64,000 bases of DNA, from positions 53,354 to 117,353 of the forward strand of contig JAMFTG010000719.1 of NCBI GenBank assembly GCA_023974075.1, given 5' to 3'. Below the pieces are notes generated by a model. That model was not told the origin of the DNA and did no database searches. It worked only from the letters and a program-made list of their open reading frames with translations. A program made the position numbers and the translations under genes. This document shows positions 12,482 to 24,207 of this stretch, piece by piece; positions within the stretch are counted from its first letter, which is position 1, and each line of letters opens with the position of its first letter. This DNA is from Chaenocephalus aceratus. Lineage: Eukaryota > Chordata > Actinopteri > Perciformes > Channichthyidae.

Positions 12482-12849
12482 CAGAGGTGGGGGACTCGAG
12501 TCACATGACTTGACTCGAGTCCATGACTTGACTATTTTGGATTTGAGACTTGCTTGACTAACATTGATAAAAGACTCGACTTGACTTTGACTTGGTATTC
12601 ATGACTTGAGACTTAGGCTTGAGACAGATGACTCGAAAGGACTTTACTTTTTAAAATCAAATATTTGCATTTGTATCGTACGAAGCCCCTAGAGGGCAAT
12701 GAAAGAAAAAAAAGAGAGAGAAAGGAGGAAGTGGAGCGCCCAGGAGACGGCCGTTTCATTGCAGACTGTTATGTTTATGTGGGGAAATACATACATTATG
12801 TGAGATATATTTCAAACTCGGACTTCATTTTAGGGACGCCACACACGGC
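12482..12849 (+). mobile_element. hAT-like MITE with GACTCGAGTCA words, right part deleted
   Basis: It begins CAGAGGTGGG after gtatatac. It continues with the same internal sequence as the complete copy at 42284-43119 as far as about 12834. There it jumps to LINE leader sequence (ggcgaggagccccggcct), so its right end is lost by deletion. Confidence 0.65.
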
Positions 12850-14260
12850 GAGGAGCCCCGGCCTCTGCTACAGCCGCGAGGCTATGCTAGGGCTACAATG
12901 CGATCGGCCTCCTACGAATACACCAAGCCATCTGTGCTCTTCGTTATTGGATGAAATCCCTCGGGAGCCGCTTAGAAACACCAGGAAAAAGAGACGAGGA
13001 AGGAGGGGAGGCGTTCAGAATACGGCGCAGATTCAGCCGGCCACCACTTCCATCCATCATTCTCACAAACCTGCACTAATTGAGCAACAACGTGGACACA
13101 CTAAGGACATACACAAGGTACTGTCATGAAAAAAATACAATCTACGATGCCTGAAGTACCCGGATTCACCCTTGTTCGAGAAGACAGGGATGCGAACTCG
13201 GGGAAAACCAGAGGAGGCGGTATTTGTGTGTATATTAATGACCTGTGGTGCCGATCATACTCAGTAAAATGTAAAACCTGCAATCCCGACGTAGAAATTC
13301 TCGGCATGACGTTAAGACCCTTTAATCTGCCTGGAGAATTCGGGTGTATTTTACTGTTTGTTGTTTACGTGCCTCCCAGCGGCAGAGGACACTGTGTTCA
13401 CGAGCTGCAACTCAGCCGCCCCGATGCACCGGCAATAGTGCTCGGGACATGAAGCAATGTCGCCTGGAGACTGTTACCTGGGTTCCAGCAGTGTGTTAGG
13501 GATCACAGCAGGAAAGACAATATCCTGGAAAAATGCTTTGTTAATGATAAAGGAGCCTATGTGTATAAATACAGACACCAATACTGACCTCTGATCATAA
13601 TGTTGTGAATATGATACCAGTGTATAAGACCAAACTCAAGGGAACCAGAAAAGAAAGTAATAAGGACATGGACAAATGAAAGTAGGGAACAGTTGAAAGC
13701 CTGTTTTCATTGGACAGATTGGGAAATTTTTCAGGAAGGTTCACCAGATGAAATAACTACTGTTACCAAAGACTATATTAACTTCTGTGTTCCCACTAAA
13801 GAAATACAAATGTATCCAAGTAATAAATCATATGTGACTAAGGACATTACAATAAGTTATAAAAACCAGGAAAATAGCTTTCAAAAACAAAGACTATGGA
13901 GCACTTGAACAGACAGAGAGAGAACTGAAAGTCAAATTGAGGGAATCAAAACACACAGAGAGCTTTTGGGAAATGCTTTTAAAGCCAAAGACCCCAAAAA
14001 AGTGTGGGACACCATGAGCACCGTGACAGGAATGACCTCTTCAGCTAAACCTATTGTGACGGACAAGACATACTTGATCCATACCATTTGCCTATAAGCA
14101 AGGGGGTGGTACTGCTGCTGCTCTGGTTCACATCATCACTAAACATTTAGATAAACGCCACACCTATGCAAGAGCCCTCTTCCTAGACTTCTCAGCAGCA
14201 ACACAATACAAGCAGACATCTTGGTGTCAAGAATGGCCAAAATGGAAGTAAATCCATCCC
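12850..14260 (+). pseudogene. L2/Rex1-like LINE, N-terminus to early RT, heavily broken
   Basis: The reading starts with CYSREAMLGL-like leader sequence and RKKRRGRRGG. It then gives LPSIILTNL, the usual start of the endonuclease, in a shifted phase. The frame at 13126-13452 has REDRDANSGKTRGGGICVYI and GCILLFVVYVPPSG. Later come SDHNVV-like remnants and the frame at 13693-13908 (WTDWEIFQEGSPDEITTVTK), the linker before RT. The end gives YARALFLDFSAA, from early RT. A partner copy is at 43128-44010. Stops, frameshifts and deletions abound. Confidence 0.8.
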
Positions 14261-14344
14261 TGATTTACTGGTATGCCGCTTTCCTCACCAGGAGAGAGCA
14301 ACTTGACCAAACCCTGTCAACCCAACCAATGTTTATAAGATCAC

Positions 14345-17300
14345 ATCTCGGCAGGCTCGTCAGTCCCCTCCTGCTCCCTGGCTAAATGACGCACTGCGTG
14401 CTAATGGAACCGTCCTTAGGGCAGCAGAGCGGAAATGGTGGAAATCCAAACACCAAGACGACCTCCTAACCTATCCTCTTTCTCTGCCTCGATCTCTCCG
14501 GCAAAAAGCACTTTCTTTCAAGATAAGATCCAATCTTCCTATTCCAATCCTAAAAAACTATTTTCCATCTTCTCCACCCTCCTGGACCCCCCCAAAGCCC
14601 CTCCCCCCTCCTCACTTCTGTCAAGCGACTTTGTTAACCACTTTGAAAAAAAGGTTGATGATATTCGCTCTTCTTTTTCTGACTCACCTCTACTCACCGC
14701 TGGGTCACCAGACCCTCCTTCCACCCACACACTGACCTCCTTTTCCCCTCTCTCTCCAAGTGAGGTTCTTACCCTCATTACCTCTGCCCGCCCTACCACC
14801 TGTCCTCTGGACCCTATCCCTTCAAACCTCCTTCAGACTATCGCTCCTGATATTCTACCGTTTCTCACCCATTTCATCAACACTTCTCTAACTTCTGGTC
14901 ACTTTCCAAACAGTCTCAAGGAGGCGAGAGTAAACCCTCTCCTGAAGAAACCCACTCTCAACCCGTCTGATGTTATAAACTACAGGCCTGTCTCTCTCCT
15001 CCCGTTCCTGTCTAAAACACTTGAACGCGCTGTCTTTAGACAACTCTCCTGCTATCGCCATCAGAACAACCTTCTGGATCCGCACTAGGGCTGTGGCGAT
15101 ACACTAATCTCACGATACGATACACGATATTCAGCCAACGATACGATATATATCACGATATTCAGCCAACGATACGATTCGATTCGATATAATTCGATAC
15201 ACTTATATCATTTTCTGAAAGATTTTAAAGGGACAGTGACATCTTGTGAGTGTTCCATTGACTTGGATTGAATTAATTCAACTGAAAACTGAAAGCATCC
15301 ATTATACAATATATGGCTCTGACAGAGAGTCTACAGCTCGCAAATGCTGGACAAAATGAATCAAAAGATGTGGTGAGAAAATTAGTTTCATTTATTGAAA
15401 CGGTGCAAACTGTAGCTGTAAAGTGCAGTATCACAATGGACAATGGACAATGAGAAGGTGCAGCAGGTGGCGGAACACGGGGGATTTGAATGGGACTTGT
15501 TAGAAATTAAAATCAATGTTTTGATGGCATAAAGTACCATAAACATACCGTCAGTTTAAATGCTGTTTTATACTGAAAAACCAGAAGTTGTTGTGCACAA
15601 CCAGTTGTTGAGCTTTTATTCTGAAAATCCTTCATCTCCGGTTAGCATTTAGCATGTGGCTAATATACAATTTCCTATAGAGGTGAATTTAGTAGCGATA
15701 TGACACGGAGTGTTGCACACCGAAACCTACTGATTTCAACACTACAACTATAGACGTCGAGATATTATTATTGCTGAATATTAAATGAAGGTACAGTTTA
15801 TTTGAATACGTTTGTTTTCAGACGTGGGTAGCATGAGACAACATTCGGAACTACCGGAAATGATACCAGCCGTGAGGTATTTTTGGAGTATTGATTACAG
15901 AGTTTAAAATGTATTAAATGAAAAGTCATGAAAGAGATAAGGAGGAGAAAAGGCGTGTTTAGTTATACATTTAATGTGCAATGTCTGAATCCTCTGTAAT
16001 GCGCAACAACGAACATTGGAGACGTGGAGGGCCGGTCCCCAGCAGCGCCAACCGGCCCACAGGGAGGATTCAGCAGAGGATATTTAACAGCTGGAAAGGT
16101 GGAGCTCGCTCTCTTCGCTCACGAGAGCCAGAACACAGCTGTTTTTCTGACTAAATCATCTTCTGCTTGTAACATTACCGCGCTTTTTATTAATTAAAGT
16201 ATACATTTGAACATTCTCAGAGACTCAATTAGTCTCCTTTTTAAAGCTTCTCTCCTGGACGCGAGTATAACGAACACAGTTATCAGACTTAATGTATCGA
16301 TACCCGCGGCTGAAATATCGATACTTTCTCGGAAAATTAAATATCGATATATATCGCAAGATCGATTAAATTGCACAGCCCTAATCCGCACCAGTCTGGT
16401 TTCAAGGCAGGTCACTCCACAGAAACTGCCCTCCTTGCTGTCACTGATGAACTGCACACTGCCAAAGCAGCATCCCTCTCCTCTGTCATCATCCTGTTGG
16501 ACTTGTCTGCTGCATTCGACACGGTGAACCATCAGATCCTCCTTCGCACTCTACAAGAACTTGGAGTTTCAGGCTCTGCACTTTCCCTCCTCACCTCATA
16601 CCTCAAAGACCGTACCTACAGGGTAACTTGGAGAGGATCCGAGTCCAACCCTTGTCAATTAACTACAGGGGTCCCTCAGGGCTCTGTTCTTGGTCCCCTC
16701 CTCTTCTCCCTGTACACAAACTCGCTCGGATCTGTCATTAGTCCGCATGGTTTTTCATACCACTGCTACGCTGACGACACCCAATGAATCCTGTCCTTTC
16801 CCCGCTCAGAGACTCAGGTCGTCGCACGCATCTCTGCTTGTTTAGCTGACATCTCTCAGTGGATGTCCGCTCATCATCTCAAGCTCAACCTTGACAAGAC
16901 TGAACTGCGTGTGTAGATACACGCTCTACAACATCAGCTGACGTCCCCAGCTGACCCAGAAAGCGACCCAGCTTCTGGTCCAGGCTTTCGTCACCTCACG
17001 CCTAGACTACTGCAACTCCCTCCTGGCTGGTCTACCTGCATGTGCCATCCGACCTCTGCAGCTCATCCAGAATGCAGCGGCTCGTCTGGTCTTCAACCTT
17101 CCTACATTTTCCCACACCACGCCGCTCCCTCCACTGGCTTCCGATAACTGCTAGAATCCACTTCAAGACACTGGTACTTGCGTACCATGCTGCAAATGGA
17201 TCTGGCCCTTCCTACATCCAGGACATGGTTAAACCGTACACCCCAGCGCGTGCTCTACACTCTGCATCAGCCAAACGACTCGCTGCACCCTCGCTGCGAG

Positions 17301-17680
17301 GGGGACCCAAGTTCCCATCAGCAAAAACACGTGGGTTTGCTATCCTGGCTCCAAAATGGTGGAATGAGCTCCCCATTGACATCAGGACGGCAGAAAGCTT
17401 ACACACCTTCCGGCGCAGACTGAAAACTCATCTCTTTCGACTCCACTTCGAGCGATAGAATTACTAACAAAGAACTGCTAACAGAGCACTTATATACTAA
17501 CAAAGGACTGGCTCCTCTAAAGCCAGTTGAGTAGCACTTGAAATACTTGGCTCTATGAAACCTGATGTTCTTATATGATTCTGTTTTCTTCAAGGTTGTG
17601 TCTTCCTGGTCGAATGTACTTATTGTAAGTCGCTTTGGATAAAAGCGTCAGCTAAATGCAATGTAATATAATGTAATCAC
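14345..17680 (+). pseudogene. L2-clade LINE, RT to 3' tail, interrupted by a hAT element
   Basis: The frame at 14435-15088 contains PLDPIPSNLLQTIAPDILPF and VNPLLKKPTL, then NYRPVSLLPFLSKTLERAVF (RT blocks). The coding resumes at 16384 after a hAT insertion with HQSGFKAGHSTETALLAV, LLDLSAAFDTVNH, TGVPQGSVLGPLLFSLYT and the catalytic YADDTQ. A stop follows at 16786 and a deletion near 16915. The C-terminal domain (ORF at 17042-17458) has RSLHWLPITARIHFKTL and RTAESLHTFRRRLKTHLF. The 3' UTR has gtaagtcgctttggataaaa and ends in tgtaa-type repeats, as in UnaL2-like elements. Confidence 0.88.
15086..16383. mobile_element. Non-autonomous hAT element (1298 bp) with a perfect 8-bp target duplication
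   Basis: The ends are TAGGGCTGTG and CACAGCCCTA. Both sides carry atccgcac (15078-15085 and 16384-16391). Taking out the element and one copy of this word rejoins the LINE frame across DPHQSGFKAG. The outer parts are rich in cgatacgat-like words. The interior (about 15500-16290) resembles 29480-30240. No transposase is seen. The 8-bp duplication and TIR start identify hAT. Confidence 0.9.
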
Positions 17681-18050
17681 TCGTGGGTTGGCTCCTCCTC
17701 CTCTGGCTGCATCAGCCTAAAGTCCACCTCAACCAGGGCTACTCGAGGTGCGGCTAGGGGAGACGCACCATCCCATTTAGGAAGAGCGCATTCAGCCAGG
17801 CATGCGTATTGTACATTTTGTATTTATTATCATGACTTGCTCTCATCTGTATTCAGTGATGTCATCTATTGTAAACATGTACAATGGTATAACAATGTCG
17901 TGGTATTTTTATTATTGCTTTTAGGATGTCACCATCTGGCAAAGGGACTATCGGTGAAAACTAGCCTGTTGGCTAATCGAGTACTTTTACATGTTTTTAA
18001 TATGTTGCTTAATGAACACTGTCCCTTGTTTTAAATAGATCAATTCAATG
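17681..18050. other. No recognised feature
   Basis: Between the L2 tail and the next LINE piece I see only anonymous sequence. The small open frame at 17837-18034 has no recognisable motif. Confidence 0.3.
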
Positions 18051-18757
18051 GACTGACTCAGCATGTGACGGAGCCCACGCACAGCAAGGGGCACCCTCTG
18101 GACTTGATGATCTCAAAGGGTCTGAATATCTCTGAGGTTGTGGTGACTGATGTTGCGCTCTCTGACCATTCCTTTGAGAGCTCTATTTCTGTTCACACAA
18201 ATGTTCAAAAAGAGGTAACCACAAAGCGATATTTAACTGAAAACACTATAATACTAACTCAGAATGTTTCTTCCACACTTGCCCCTGCTAACATCTCAGT
18301 AAATGAGCTCGTAGATCATTTTAATTCAAAAATAAAAATGTTATAGATGCCATTGCTCCAACTAAGGTAAAGGAAGTGACTGGGAAGAAAAGATCTCCAT
18401 GGAGAAAGGCCATGACCGTGAGAACAGAAAAAAGAGAGTGTCGAAAAGCTGAACGTAGGTGGAGAAAAACAAATCTCCAGGTTCACTTTGAAATCTATAA
18501 AGAGAGACTTGGCTTTTATCATTTGGAATTGTAAATTGCACGACAGTCTTTCTTCTCCGACATCATTGCCAAAAACAAAAACAATGCACGTGCCTTGTTT
18601 GCTACCGTCGACAGACGACAGTGTCTGACAGTGTCAGTATCCCTCCCATTCAGAACATCAGACAAGCAGTCAGTGCCTCTGCATCAGGTACAGCAGATGT
18701 GTTGTCCCTGTGTCCATCTAAAATCAATACAAACACCATGACACAGTTCCATAGCGG
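18051..18757 (+). pseudogene. L2-like LINE (outer), endonuclease end and linker, 5' part of the split element
   Basis: The translation has LMISKGLNISEVVVTDVALS with SDH (the catalytic end of the endonuclease). It continues with linker sequence (SPWRKAMTVRTEKRECRKAE) and IRQAVSASASGTADVLSL. The element is cut at about 18757 by another LINE and resumes at about 21683 (INDKNLEDIIQLLKSSSC). Internal stops near 18345 and 18533 show decay. A related endonuclease piece is at 44745-44900. Confidence 0.75.
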
Positions 18758-19422
18758 AGAAGTGCAGCGCCTGGTCAGGGAGAGGGAAATTGCCTTCAGG
18801 ACTGGTGAGAGGGAGCTGTACAGCACTGCCAGAGCCGACCTGAAGCGGGGGATCAAGCGGGCCAAGATGGACTACAAGGGGAAGATTGAGGACTGCTTCC
18901 GGGGCAACGACTTCAGGCGGGTGTGGCAGGGGGTCCAGCAAATGACCAACTACAAACCCAGCCACCCCTCGGCCGACGGGGGTGACCCTCAGCTGGCGGA
19001 GGAGCTGAACTCCTTCTACGCCCGCTACGAGACAGGGCTATCGGAAGCAGCCACACCATTACATCCACCTGCCCTCAGCAGCCTCACCCTCACAGAGCAC
19101 GAGGTGAGACGCACACTGAAGGCAGTGAACCCGAGGAAAGCAGCGGGTCCGGACGGAGTCTTGTGACGGGTGCTGACTACAAGTGGCATGTTTGTATTGA
19201 ACAGGTTATTTAACAGTGGAATACAACTTTTAAACTATTGGAAAGTGTGCATTAAGATTAAACAGTAACATGACATAAACATGAAGTCAGACCCCCCCCT
19301 CCTCTCATCCACATCAGAAAGCTGTGCTCACACCTGCTCAGCCCAGCCGCACATCTGGGGCCTCTGGAAGCGGCGGGCGAGAATAAACCCTGCTCTAACA
19401 TGACATAAACAGGAACACTAAC

Positions 19423-20227
19423 TAGAGATGTCCCGATCCGATCACGTGATCGGGGATCGGAGCCGATCACGTGATTTTCAAAAGATCGGAAGAAAAAAAA
19501 TCGGGGATCGGGATTTTTATTTTATTTTATAAAAAATTTTTTTTCATTTAATGTTGCAAAACAAAAATGACCATGTTCACGTCTTAAAGTCATCCTGAGG
19601 ACTTAGTTTTGGTTTAAAATTACACAACATCATGTATGTGTTGCTTTCTTTGGGCTTGTTTTCATAGACCTGGTTGCTTATTTCTCTCAAAGCTGGCAAC
19701 AGAGTGGGCGCAGTGTCTAATAGTAGCAGTAAGCTAACGAGAGGCTACGTTCAGCTGGTGACTCGGGAGTCGGGACAGAGAAAATGTCAGGAGTTTGGAA
19801 GTATTATAAAATTGAAAGCGAAGGCAGTGCAACAGCCAGATGCAATGTTTGCAAGGCGGAGGTTCCGCGTGGTGGAAAGAACAGAGCTACGTTCAACACG
19901 ACCAATCTAAAACGCCACCTGAGAAACAAACACCAACAACAACACGACGAGTACACAGCGGCCACTCAGGTAACGGCACTGAAACAACCGACACTTCCAG
20001 AGACTTTCAAAAGGAAAGAGAAACTACCCCAGAACAGTGAAAAGGCCAAACAAATAACAGCCAAGATAGCTGAATTCATCGCGTTGGATGACCAGCTGTT
20101 ATCTGTTACCGTTTTTTTCTCTTAATGCATTGCATAAAGATCGGATCAGGAAAAATCGGTATCGGCAGATTGTCAAAATCAATGATCGAATCGGATGGTG
20201 AGCAAAAAGGTGATCGGGACATCCCTA
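19423..20227 (+). mobile_element. hAT element, internally deleted, retaining a BED-finger fragment
   Basis: The left end is TAGAGATGTCCCGATC and the right end is the inverse, GATCGGGACATCCCTA. Only a partial transposase remains. The right end is followed by gtgctgag and the LINE resumes. The matching gtgctga is at 19170-19176, so 246 bp of unexplained sequence (19177-19422) lies between that copy and the left TIR. Confidence 0.75.
19784..20125 (+). CDS. N-terminal BED zinc-finger fragment of a ZBED-like hAT transposase
   Basis: The 113-codon frame starts MSGVWKYYKIESEGSATARC and contains the BED finger: C-x2-C in CNVCKAEV, then the H-x4-H pair in LKRHLRNKH. The segment KQITAKIAEFIALDDQLLSV is the region just after the finger that precedes the catalytic RNase-H-like fold in hAT transposases. 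It is cut off by a stop at 20123-20125. The BED finger binds the element's ends. Without the DDE core and dimerisation region it cannot transpose; a repressor-like role is only conceivable. It lies between its own TIRs. Confidence 0.75.
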   Translation: MSGVWKYYKIESEGSATARCNVCKAEVPRGGKNRATFNTTNLKRHLRNKHQQQHDEYTAATQVTALKQPTLPETFKRKEKLPQNSEKAKQITAKIAEFIALDDQLLSVTVFFS

Positions 20228-21682
20228 GTGCTGAGAGACTGCGCTGACCAGCTGGCGGGGATCTTCACCAATATCTTCAACCAGTCCATGTCCCAGGCCA
20301 TCGTCCCATGCTGCCTGAAAACATCCACAATAATCCCGGTGCCGAAAAAGAACAACATTGGCTGCCTAAATGACTACCGTCCAGTGGCACACACCTCCAC
20401 CCCCGCTAAAGTTTTTGAGAAGGTGGTCCGTCCCCACATCGTCTCATCCCTCCTTCCCGGTCTGGACCCCCACCAGTTCGCCTACAGGGCCAACAGGTCC
20501 ACGGAGGACGCCATCGCCACAGCTCTCCACTCTACCCTGTGTCACCTGGAGAGTAGGGGGAGCTACGCACGGATGCTCTTCGTGGACTTCAGCTCTGCAT
20601 TTAATACCATCCTCCCTGACAGACTGGTGACAAAGCTATCAGTCCTGGGAGTATCCCATTCCTTGTGTCTATGGATTAAGGACTTCCTGTCTGATCGCCC
20701 CCAGAGAGTGAGGATAGGCACCCACACCTCCACGTCCCTCAGTCTCAGCACCGGATCACCACAGGGCTGCGTGCTGAGCCCCCTACTATACGCCCTCTAC
20801 ACCTATGATCTCGTCCCCGCCCACACCAGCAACTCCATCATAAAGTTTGCTGATGATACCACCGTGGTGGGCTGCATCTCAGGGGGTGACGAGACCGCGT
20901 ACATGGAAGAGGTGGAGCAACTGCTAGCGTCGTGCAAAGTAAACAACCTGCAGCTGAACAAGCTGAAAACCCAGGAAATGATCATTGACTTTAGGAGGAA
21001 GAAGACCGCCATGCAGCCCCTGTACATTGATGGAGGCTGTGTGGAGAGAGTCCTGGAGGACCAACACCACGGCAACCAGTCAAGAAGGCACAGCAGAGAC
21101 TCTACTTCCTGAGAATACTTGTCCTTCCATCGCTGCGCCGTGGAGAGCATCCTCACCTATTGCATCTGCGTGTGGTTCCTCAGCTGCAGAGAGGGGTGCG
21201 CTCCAAAGGGTCATCAACTCGGCCCAGAAGATCATCGGTTGCCCCCTCCCCTCCCTGGAGGTACTGTACAGCTCTCGTTGCCTTAAGAAGGCAGTCAAGA
21301 TCCTCAAGGACCCACACCACCCGGGTAACGAGCACTTCGTACGGCTGCGCTCAGGCAGGCGCTTCCGCACCATGTCTTCCCGGACAAACAGACTCAAGTT
21401 CAGTTTCTTTCCCAGGGCCATATGTGCACTAAACGCTGCTAATATTTAAATTATATAAGCCTTCCGTGCAATACGAGGGGAATCGTGCAATTTAATTTGT
21501 TTATTATTTATTTATGTACATATTACCTTTTTTTAAGTCCCATTTATTGTTTTTATAGTGTCTTGTTGTTTTTATATTGTCTTGTTGTTTTTATATTGTC
21601 TTGTTGTTGCGTGTTGGCACCTTGAGTCTGTTGTAATTTCGTTATACCTGAACAATGACAAATAAAGTTCTATCTATCATCA

Positions 21683-22086
21683 GATTAATGATAAAAACCT
21701 AGAGGACATTATTCAACTTCTGAAGTCCTCCTCCTGCTGCCTTGATATTATTCCAACAGGGTTTTTCAAAGATGCTTTTCCTTGCATGGCCTCAGATCTA
21801 CTTCACATAGTAAACAAGTCTCTTCACTCAGGTGTTTTTCCACAGGCCCTGAAAACTGCAGTCATTAAACCGCTCTTAAAAAAGAATAATCTAGATGCTT
21901 TAGTAATGACCAATTACAGGCCCATATCAAACCTCCCATTTCTAGGTACGATCATTGAACAAGTAGATTTTTAAACAGTGGAGTAATTTCTTGCATGTAA
22001 ATAACTGTTTGGATGTGTTCCCGTCAGGCTTTCGTCCAAACCACAGCACTGAGACTGCTCTTGGAAAGGTCTTCAATGACATCCAC
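21683..22086 (+). pseudogene. L2-like LINE (outer), early RT, 3' part of the split element
   Basis: The translation continues the 18051-18757 piece: INDKNLEDIIQLLKSSSC, FPQALKTAVIKPLLKKNNLD and NYRPISNLPFLGTIIEQV. A phase change leads to SGFRPNHSTETALGKVFND. It ends abruptly where DNA-transposon-like sequence begins at 22087. Confidence 0.8.
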
Positions 22087-22441
22087 TTATGGCGCATTTC
22101 CACTGCAGGGCCTCGCACGGCTTAGTACGGTATAGTTAGGCCTTGGTAGGCCAGGCTCACTTTATGCTGCGTTTCCAATACAGTTTAGGAACTGGGGCAG
22201 TAACTATAGTAACGCAGTGTAGGCGGAGCCGTGACGTCATCTTCAAAGTGTGTCACTACCCGATCTGCAGCCCTGCCCCATCTGCAGTGCGCATGTGCGA
22301 GATGGTCCGCCATATTTCACAACTCCATACGGCAACTCTAATGGGACATTTGACACAGTGGCGTTTGGCAAAGCAGAAAAAGAACACTCAAAAAACCCCA
22401 CAATATTAATCTGAACGAGAGAGACGAGTTATTGTCATGTT
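22087..22441. mobile_element. DNA-transposon-like fragment
   Basis: It starts ggcgcatttccactgcaggg, a word style common at the ends of fish hAT-type MITEs. It contains paired GC-rich words but no partner end was found, and there is no coding region. It fills the gap between the L2 fragment and the segmental duplication. Confidence 0.35.
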
Positions 22442-23099
22442 ATCATTTCCCAGTTTAAGATAAATCATTATTTAAATAAAGTATATCTATTTATCTAATG
22501 AGCTAAACCGTCGCTTAGCTTAGCGTTAGCAGCTAACTGAAGAACCCCATTCATTTCAATGGGAAAAATGCTACGTCGTGGTGAATGGCGATGCTAATAA
22601 GCTAGTTAGCATAGATTTAAAACCATATATATGGCAAAGAGCACCAACACAACAACTCAAACCGTCTTAAAGACAACTGGTGTAATAAATAACTAACATA
22701 AAGTCAGCTGAGCATTACATATCAATTGTTACTCCCCAGAGCCGAACTGGAATTATTGTAGCTGTTAGCCGATAGCCGTTAGCTTTCAGACTTTAGCTGT
22801 TCGACTGTAGCTTTTAGCCGGTAGCTTTTAGTCTGTAGCTTTTAGACTGTAGCTTTTAGCCTTTATTTAAAGATAGTTTGAGACTATTTTTGTCGCACAT
22901 TTTAAAGTTTTTTTGTGAGTTTCTTTCTTCCAAGATTATAGCTGTTGTGTTAAATAAGATAACTTCTGATTCGTGATTAACTGTAAGCTAAGAGGTGTAA
23001 ATACACTTAATGAAACCTCTGCAGGTGTTTAATCCACTCACCTCTTCTTTTCTCCTTCTTCTCCTCTCGGTTTTGGGCGGATTGCAAAGAACTTTAAAG

Positions 23100-23572
23100 G
23101 TGGATGATCTTCTTCTTCTTCTCTCGTTTTCTTCTTCTCTCGTTTTCTTCTTCTTCTTCTTTCGTGTTTATTGGCTGTTGGCAAACCAACTTGTAGGTGC
23201 ATTACCGCCACCAACTGGACTGGAGTGTGGACAAGAGACTATGCAGAAAACAAGAAACAAAACAAAGAACCAAAACTCTAGATTATTTTAAAAGTATCAA
23301 TTTCTCTTAGAAATTTAATAATCTCACAATATATATTGCCTGATGTTTTCCCTAACAGCCCTGATAGCGACAAGTCATGGAATGTTGCTTTCTTCAGTGT
23401 CTGGAAAAGCACATTTCTCTGAGTACTATATTTCCTGCAAAGCAGTAAAACATGCTCAACAGTTTCTGGCTGGCTGCAGTGTACACACTTTCCGGTTGGA
23501 TGCTTTCCTATTATACTTAAAGTATGATTGAGACCTGTATGTAATGGCACTCTTGCCACTATAGAGCGGGGT
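23100..23572 (-). pseudogene. I/Nimb-like LINE 3' end (C-terminal zinc knuckle and tail)
   Basis: The minus strand encodes PRSIVARVPLHTGLNHTL, then GKCVHCSQPETVEHVLLLCR, the Cys-rich C-terminus found after RNase H in I-type LINEs. The 3' UTR has the word ggtggcggtaatgcacctac (minus reading) and ends in a gaa tail, seen as ttc repeats at 23117-23163. The 5' side is cut at 23572, where a BEL/Pao LTR begins. Confidence 0.8.
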
Positions 23573-23971
23573 TGACGCAATCCAAAACAATAAGCAGCCG
23601 AAGGTTTTCAGTCAAAAAATCTACAATTTATTAACAACAAAGTATTGACTTAAATAGTCTCAAAATATTATACAGTATTTTGGCGATATGCTTTCCTAAC
23701 TAAACTACACTTTGTTTGCAGTCCAATTTGCAACACCAATCTCTGTCTGCAATTTGCGGTCGAAAAACTGTTCCGCTCCCCGTCTCATCAGGTCTCCGAG
23801 TTACCTCACTTAAATACACACCGGAAGGTACAAGGAAACAGATCATATTTACGATATACAATTAACAATCATTTCATCAAAAACATATTCACCATGGCAA
23901 TATAAATCCTTTTCCATCATTACATCATTTATCAAATTATGACTCGAAATAATAACTTTGTGGCTCTAACA
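23573..23971 (-). mobile_element. BEL/Pao-type LTR (399 bp), copy A
   Basis: On the minus strand it starts TGTTAGAGCC and ends TTGCGTCA. It lies directly downstream of a BEL/Pao pol end, so it is the 3' LTR. A polyadenylation-type aataaat word lies at about 23628 on the minus strand. The same 399-bp block is at 50297-50695. Its outer edge abuts Nimb LINE sequence. Confidence 0.75.
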
Positions 23972-24207
23972 TACCGGCTCCTAATTGTTGACGCAGTAGC
24001 AAAACAATTAATACATTATAATAGAGCCAAAAAACAAGCAGTTACTCAAAATGTAACCGTCATCAATATACAATCATTGTCATAGTTCATAGTCCAATGT
24101 TTGTGTTTGGTGTGTTTGCATGAGTTCAAGAGGAAAAAGGGGGGGGGGCATGTGTGTGTGTGTGTGATACTGGGTGTCAGAGGTTACTAGCACATGACAC
24201 CTTGTGT

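Larger units (their letters stand above)
18758..21682 (+). pseudogene. CR1/Rex1-like LINE nested in the L2, itself carrying a hAT insertion
   Basis: The 5' part (to 19170) reads QRLVREREIAFRTGERELYS and, further on, the linker ending VNPRKAAGPDGV. RT resumes at 20228 with [74 protein letters not shown] and [10 protein letters not shown] deletion or phase change near 21055 removes the LG-x-x-I block. Further changes before 21200 put the C-terminal region (VINSAQKIIGCPLPSLEVLY) in another frame. The 3' end, aatgacaaataaagttctatct, matches the tail of the fragment at 785-1997. It is related but not identical to that fragment. Confidence 0.85.

Noticed and set aside
19674..20040. Other open frames overlapping the BED-finger region (19674-19910 and 19840-20040)
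   Set aside because: Only the 19784 frame has the zinc ligands and hAT-like continuation.
23010..23291. Leu/Ser-rich membrane-like frame, also at 49738-50019
   Set aside because: The hydrophobic stretch is translated ttc/ctt tail repeats of the minus-strand Nimb LINE.
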